A stretch of 46,341 nucleotides of DNA, taken from contig DATKMQ010000020.1 in NCBI GenBank assembly GCA_035541755.1, positions 1 to 46,341 on the forward strand. The letters are read 5' to 3'. Made by a program: the position numbers and the translations under genes. This document shows positions 42,834 through 46,341 of the stretch, piece by piece; within the stretch, counting starts at the first letter, position 1; each line of letters begins with the position of its first letter. Below the pieces are notes generated by a model. The model had not been told where the DNA came from, made no database searches, and saw only the letters and a list, made by a program, of their open reading frames with translations. This stretch comes from Syntrophorhabdaceae bacterium. Lineage in GTDB: Bacteria > Desulfobacterota > Syntrophorhabdia > Syntrophorhabdales > Syntrophorhabdaceae.

Positions 42834-43823
42834 ATGCAGTTTGAACAGACTTTTATGAATTTCTTGCTTGACCATCAGGAGCGACATAATCGGACCCATC
42901 ATTTTCTTATCCTCATGGATGCCCTGATGAGCGCGGCCAAGCATATCCAGTACTATTACCTTACAGGAGCACTGAAGGGACATCTCGGATTTACCGACAC
43001 GATCAACGTTCAGGGCGAGGACGTGATGCAGATGGATGAGATCGCCCACGAGATAGCGATCCACTACCTGAGGACGACGGGCAGGGTGATCCATGCGGTG
43101 AGTGAGGAGTCGACTGAGATCGTGCCGATCAACGAGGCGCGAGGCCGCTACTTCGTGTACTTCGATCCACTGGATGGCTCCTCGAATGTCTCCCACGGCC
43201 TACCCGTGGGATTTCTATTCGGCATCGCCAAACGAAACCTCGAAGGCCCCGAAGATTATCATCTGAGGGCAGGAAAGAACTATATCGCGGCGGGTATGTT
43301 CGTGATTCCCACGGGCACCTTCACCATCGCCTTGAAGAACGCCGGTACGTGGAGATTTCACATGGATGAAACAATGAACTACGTAAAGCCGTCACGCGTG
43401 ATTCTGCCCGAGGATGGGGGCGGCTGGGCATTGTCGTTCAACTCTGCCAACCGATATACGTACGCGGACAGGGTTCAGGATTGGATCTCGCACAATGAAA
43501 AGAAATACGCCTTCAGATACCTGGGCGCCCTGGCAGGCGACTTCCACCGCATTCTGAGCACGGGTGGCATGTTCATGTATCCTGCAATCGTCAATCATCC
43601 TGATCCGCAAAAGAACAGGCCTGACGGAAAGCTGAGGCTCATGTATGAGGCCAATGTTGTGGCTTTCATGTGCAAGGAAGCAGGCGGGCATGCGGTGAAC
43701 GAAAAGGGCACCCCTATCCTCGACATTGAGCCCCGGCACCATCACCAGAGAACCGCCTTGTATGTGGGTTCGAAGCGTCTCGTTGAGGACGTGGCCAAAG
43801 TACTTGCGGATTTAGACGAGTGA
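42834..43823 (+). CDS. fbp: Fructose-1,6-bisphosphatase, class I
   Basis: 329 residues from ATG 42834; a GTG at 42831 is in frame and equally close to the weak GGGGTG site. Class I blocks are complete: GEDVMQMDEIAHEI near the N-terminus, EESTEIVPIN, YFVYFDPLDGSSNV (metal site) and LRLMYEANVVAFMCKEAGGHAV. It removes the 1-phosphate from fructose-1,6-bisphosphate, the committed step of gluconeogenesis. Monocistronic. Confidence 0.95.
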   Translation: MQFEQTFMNFLLDHQERHNRTHHFLILMDALMSAAKHIQYYYLTGALKGHLGFTDTINVQGEDVMQMDEIAHEIAIHYLRTTGRVIHAVSEESTEIVPINEARGRYFVYFDPLDGSSNVSHGLPVGFLFGIAKRNLEGPEDYHLRAGKNYIAAGMFVIPTGTFTIALKNAGTWRFHMDETMNYVKPSRVILPEDGGGWALSFNSANRYTYADRVQDWISHNEKKYAFRYLGALAGDFHRILSTGGMFMYPAIVNHPDPQKNRPDGKLRLMYEANVVAFMCKEAGGHAVNEKGTPILDIEPRHHHQRTALYVGSKRLVEDVAKVLADLDE

Positions 43824-43935
43824 GCTCCAAGGCCTGTCCTCGCAGGAACGTATCGGCATAGCTGCGACAAGCGTGGTCATGGCCTTTATCAAAGACAGCC
43901 CGCTTTTTTACCTTACACATTCATACCGGGGAAGA

Positions 43936-43964
43936 TTGACAAAACAGATGGCCGTGTGTAATAT
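43936..43964 (+). promoter_or_regulatory. Consensus sigma-70 promoter of the sigma-54 response regulator
   Basis: Perfect -35 TTGACA (43936-43941), 17 bases, then TAATAT (43959-43964). The ATG of the response regulator follows at 44072, leaving a leader of about 100 bases. Confidence 0.72.
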
Positions 43965-44071
43965 TGTTCAATAGTTAAAACACTATTCTTGTTTGCATGA
44001 GAGCGGCCTTTCTTGAGGTCCCGATTGTGTCTATGGTTTGAACGGCCGTACCGTGAGAAGAGGATTGTAGA

Positions 44072-45508
44072 ATGGCGAGTGTCCTTGTTGTAGATGATGA
44101 CGAGATATTCTCCGAGATGTTGTCGGATATGATAAGCCATTCTGGCCACACATCGACCAAGGCGACCACTATTCGAGACGCACTTAAGCTTGCCCTGTCC
44201 GAGCCTTTTGACGTGGTCTTCCTTGACATACACCTGCCGGATGGAAACGGTCTCGATGTCCTGCCAAAAATCAGGGAGGCGCCGTCTTCCCCGGAAATTA
44301 TTATCGTTACGGGATACGGCGATTCTAATGGGGCTGAACTGGCTATAAAAAACGGGGCCTGGGACTATATCGAAAAACCCACATCGGTCAAGGAAATGAC
44401 CCTTACCCTGGTTCGGTCAATCCAATATCGGGAAGAAAAGAGGCAGAAAACGCCGGCTGTAGCACTAAGGCAGGAAGGCATCGTGGGGAGCAGTCCTCAG
44501 ATAAAGGCATGTCTCAACCTTGTAGCACAGGCTGCGCAAAGCGACGCGGGTGTACTTATTACCGGTGAAACCGGTACGGGTAAAGAACTTTTCGCCCTGG
44601 CTATTCATAACAATAGCAGGAGGGCCGAAAAGAACTTCGTTGTGGTAGACTGCGCGTCGTTGCCGGAAACGCTCGTGGAGAGCATCCTCTTCGGGCATGA
44701 GAAGGGCGCTTTTACGGGTGCGGAGAAGGCGAGAGAGGGTCTGGTAAAACAAGCGAACGGGGGCACGCTCTTTCTGGACGAAATAGGTGAGCTGCCACCG
44801 TCTCTTCAAAAGAGTTTCTTGAGAGTCCTCCAGGGTCATCGTTTTCGCCCCCTGGGTGCCGAAAAGGAGATAGAAAGCGATTTCAGACTTATATCGGCTA
44901 CAAACAGAAATATAACCTCCATGATTAAGGAAGGGCGGTTCCGGGAAGACCTCCTGTTCCGTGTGCGAACCTTAAGCGTTGATCTGCCCCCTTTACGAGG
45001 CCGTCCGGGGGATATCAAGGAGTTGCTGATCCATTATATGACGAAACTCTGTGAACGGTACGGGATCGGAACAAAAGGTTTTGCGCCCGAATTTCTCGAT
45101 GCGCTTCTTAACTACGATTGGCCCGGAAACGTCCGGGAGCTTATCGGGACACTCGAAAAGGCCTTATCAGAGGCGTTCAATGAACCGACCCTATACCCCA
45201 AACACCTTCCCATTGATCTGCGTGTCAGACTGAAGAAGACCGAACTGGTGCGGGACACAGCCCCGAACGGCGGTGAGCGACCGGCCCCGCATAGCGCCGA
45301 GTCGGCACGCCCGCCGGCGTCGGAGCCGCTCCCTACCATAAAAGCCTTTCGAGAGGAGGCAATTTCTCAAGCGGAAAGAAGATATCTTGAAGACCTTCTC
45401 AAGGCTGCCGGAGGAAATATTAAGGAAGCCTGCCGCGTCGCGGGTATGTCGAGGCCCCGTCTATATGCCCTTCTCAAGAAATTCAACATGACAAAGCATG
45501 TCCGCTAA
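44072..45508 (+). CDS. Sigma-54-dependent response regulator (NtrC family)
   Basis: 478 residues in three parts. The receiver has D52 in FLDIHLPDGNG; the AAA+ domain has GETGTGKE (165-172), GAFTGA (212-217, contacts sigma-54), DEIGELPPSLQ and the R-finger region FREDLLFRV; a Fis-type helix-turn-helix closes the protein (AGGNIKEACRVAGMSRPRLYALL, about 440-472). Phosphorylation by a histidine kinase should trigger assembly and open sigma-54 promoters. No kinase gene is adjacent. A sigma-54-like promoter lies 300 bases downstream. Confidence 0.95.
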   Translation: MASVLVVDDDEIFSEMLSDMISHSGHTSTKATTIRDALKLALSEPFDVVFLDIHLPDGNGLDVLPKIREAPSSPEIIIVTGYGDSNGAELAIKNGAWDYIEKPTSVKEMTLTLVRSIQYREEKRQKTPAVALRQEGIVGSSPQIKACLNLVAQAAQSDAGVLITGETGTGKELFALAIHNNSRRAEKNFVVVDCASLPETLVESILFGHEKGAFTGAEKAREGLVKQANGGTLFLDEIGELPPSLQKSFLRVLQGHRFRPLGAEKEIESDFRLISATNRNITSMIKEGRFREDLLFRVRTLSVDLPPLRGRPGDIKELLIHYMTKLCERYGIGTKGFAPEFLDALLNYDWPGNVRELIGTLEKALSEAFNEPTLYPKHLPIDLRVRLKKTELVRDTAPNGGERPAPHSAESARPPASEPLPTIKAFREEAISQAERRYLEDLLKAAGGNIKEACRVAGMSRPRLYALLKKFNMTKHVR

Positions 45509-45873
45509 GGATTTTATCGGCTCCCTTATGGTTTAGACGCCCGCTTAGCACCGCTACCGGAGCGCCTTACACGTAAGATGCGCCCCGCCCGTCTTGCCGC
45601 CACGATTTTGAAACTGCAAGCTGGCGTGCCGGTTTTGTCCATGGCCATCTTCGTCCCGTGCAATCTTACAACTCGATATAAATGTCTTAGCAGGTGAGAT
45701 TTTGTCCTGTTGTGCAAGACAAAAGCGGGAAAATCGATTTCGCTAAAATTGCCAGAAATGATCGGTAACATGCTAATACTAAAATCAAATTGGTATTTGT
45801 GCGACTTGTGGCACGCATTTTGATTGATGAACTTGCGAGAGGAAAAGATCATGAAGAACCTCGCTGGGGCAAG
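45509..45873. other. Intergenic region with sigma-54-like promoter
   Basis: 365 bases after the sigma-54 regulator. The left part shows nothing I can name; the right part holds the promoter described separately. An ATG at 45851 opens a different frame and is not used. Confidence 0.5.
45809..45824 (+). promoter_or_regulatory. Sigma-54-like promoter
   Basis: TGGCACG-N4-TTTGAT, from 45809 to 45824. The -24 element is a full match to the sigma-54 consensus; at -12 the usual GC is GA, one base off, with the correct 10-base spacing between them. Transcription would begin near 45835, ahead of the receiver-like gene at 45874. Confidence 0.55.
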
Positions 45874-46290
45874 ATGAAAGTAAAAAGATTTATCGTCTAT
45901 GCAAAAGACAGGTATGCATCGGGAAAGGTCTTGAAGGATATGGTTGCGAAGTTCGGACCCAAAGGAAAAGTGGATGCCTATGATTCCGTATCGGGTCTCA
46001 CTGAGAGACTTCGCACGCCCCAGCGTGAGCCCACGTTAGCGGTTCTTCATGTGAGCGATCAGGACGATTTCAAAAGCATACTCACCATTCAGTCTCTCTT
46101 TGGCGATATTCCCATCATACTCATTCTTCCCGATAGAGAACCCGATACCATCACCAAGGGCCATAGCATGCATCCCCGGTACTTAGGTTTCAAAGACAAT
46201 GGATTCACCGACGTTCAGGCCGTATTGGCAAGGATGATGAAGACGAGAACGGTGAGGGGCCAGGCGAGGCTCAAGCCCGGCTGGATATGA
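45874..46290 (+). CDS. Receiver-like (pseudo-receiver) protein, unknown
   Basis: 138 residues from ATG 45874; GGGGCAAG is the only purine-rich site near. The alternation of hydrophobic strands and helices (FIVYAK, DAYDSVSGLTERL, TLAVLHVSDQDDFKSILTIQSLFGDIPIILILPDRE) resembles a response-regulator receiver fold, but the usual acidic pair and phospho-acceptor aspartate are not in place, so it would not be phosphorylated in the standard way. A longer start (TTG 45790) would run through the promoter and is unlikely. Confidence 0.6.
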   Translation: MKVKRFIVYAKDRYASGKVLKDMVAKFGPKGKVDAYDSVSGLTERLRTPQREPTLAVLHVSDQDDFKSILTIQSLFGDIPIILILPDREPDTITKGHSMHPRYLGFKDNGFTDVQAVLARMMKTRTVRGQARLKPGWI

Positions 46291-46341
46291 ATACCTTAAG
46301 TCCTCGCCAGTGACGGGCGCGGGAGAGCACTCTGGGGCTAC

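Overview
The window looks like a chromosomal segment of a strictly anaerobic bacterium, most likely a Desulfobacterota (former Deltaproteobacteria) relative; a syntrophic aromatic degrader such as Syntrophorhabdales is a guess I cannot confirm. The clues are a class I hybrid-cluster protein with a ferredoxin partner behind an HcpR-type palindrome, a probable selenoprotein, bacteriohemerythrin, a sigma-54 response regulator, a molybdenum hydroxylase of the isoquinoline-oxidoreductase type, a tannase/feruloyl-esterase-like hydrolase, and a tightly overlapping xseB-ispA-dxs-tlyA-yicC-gmk-rpoZ run. No tRNA, rRNA, CRISPR array or prophage was seen.

Layout. 1-2.7 kb: tail of an outer-membrane beta-barrel protein, a BASS-type transporter, a secreted rhodanese whose reading frame crosses an in-frame TGA followed by a SECIS-like hairpin, and a convergent MauE/DoxX membrane protein. 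2.9-11.5 kb: four genes for a synthase-type exopolysaccharide: membrane glycosyltransferase, giant deacetylase/glycosidase-like protein, UDP-GlcNAc 2-epimerase and a second glycosidase-like protein paralogous to the end of the giant one. 11.5-16 kb: radical SAM protein, SagB-type oxidoreductase, small unknown protein, holin-like membrane protein, secreted PLD-type nuclease, single-domain response regulator, cupin. 16-18.8 kb: two-subunit molybdenum hydroxylase with Tat export. 18.9-21.5 kb: hcp and its ferredoxin under a perfect HcpR-like palindrome. 21.5-24.7 kb: AT-rich non-coding stretch with 23-bp-phased repeats, tannase family enzyme, DoxX protein. 25-30.9 kb: eight interlocked housekeeping genes on the minus strand.

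31-36.6 kb: PP2C phosphatase, ribbon-helix-helix protein, bacteriohemerythrin, DUF169 protein, metallo-beta-lactamase-fold hydrolase, FapA-like protein. 36.8-39.9 kb: a DUF3047 gene broken by an insertion-sequence remnant, then an acetolactate synthase gene preceded by what reads as a branched-chain amino acid attenuator: leader peptide, exclusive antiterminator helix and strong intrinsic terminator. 40-46.3 kb: methyltransferase, lipoprotein, second MBL-fold hydrolase, fructose-1,6-bisphosphatase, sigma-54-dependent response regulator, and a small receiver-like protein behind a sigma-54-like promoter.

The two strongest discoveries are the candidate selenocysteine-containing rhodanese (1656-2069) and the ilv-type attenuator (38059-38186). 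The exopolysaccharide locus and the 23-bp-phased repeats are the next most worth following. All calls come from reading the sequence and knowledge of families; no database search was run.
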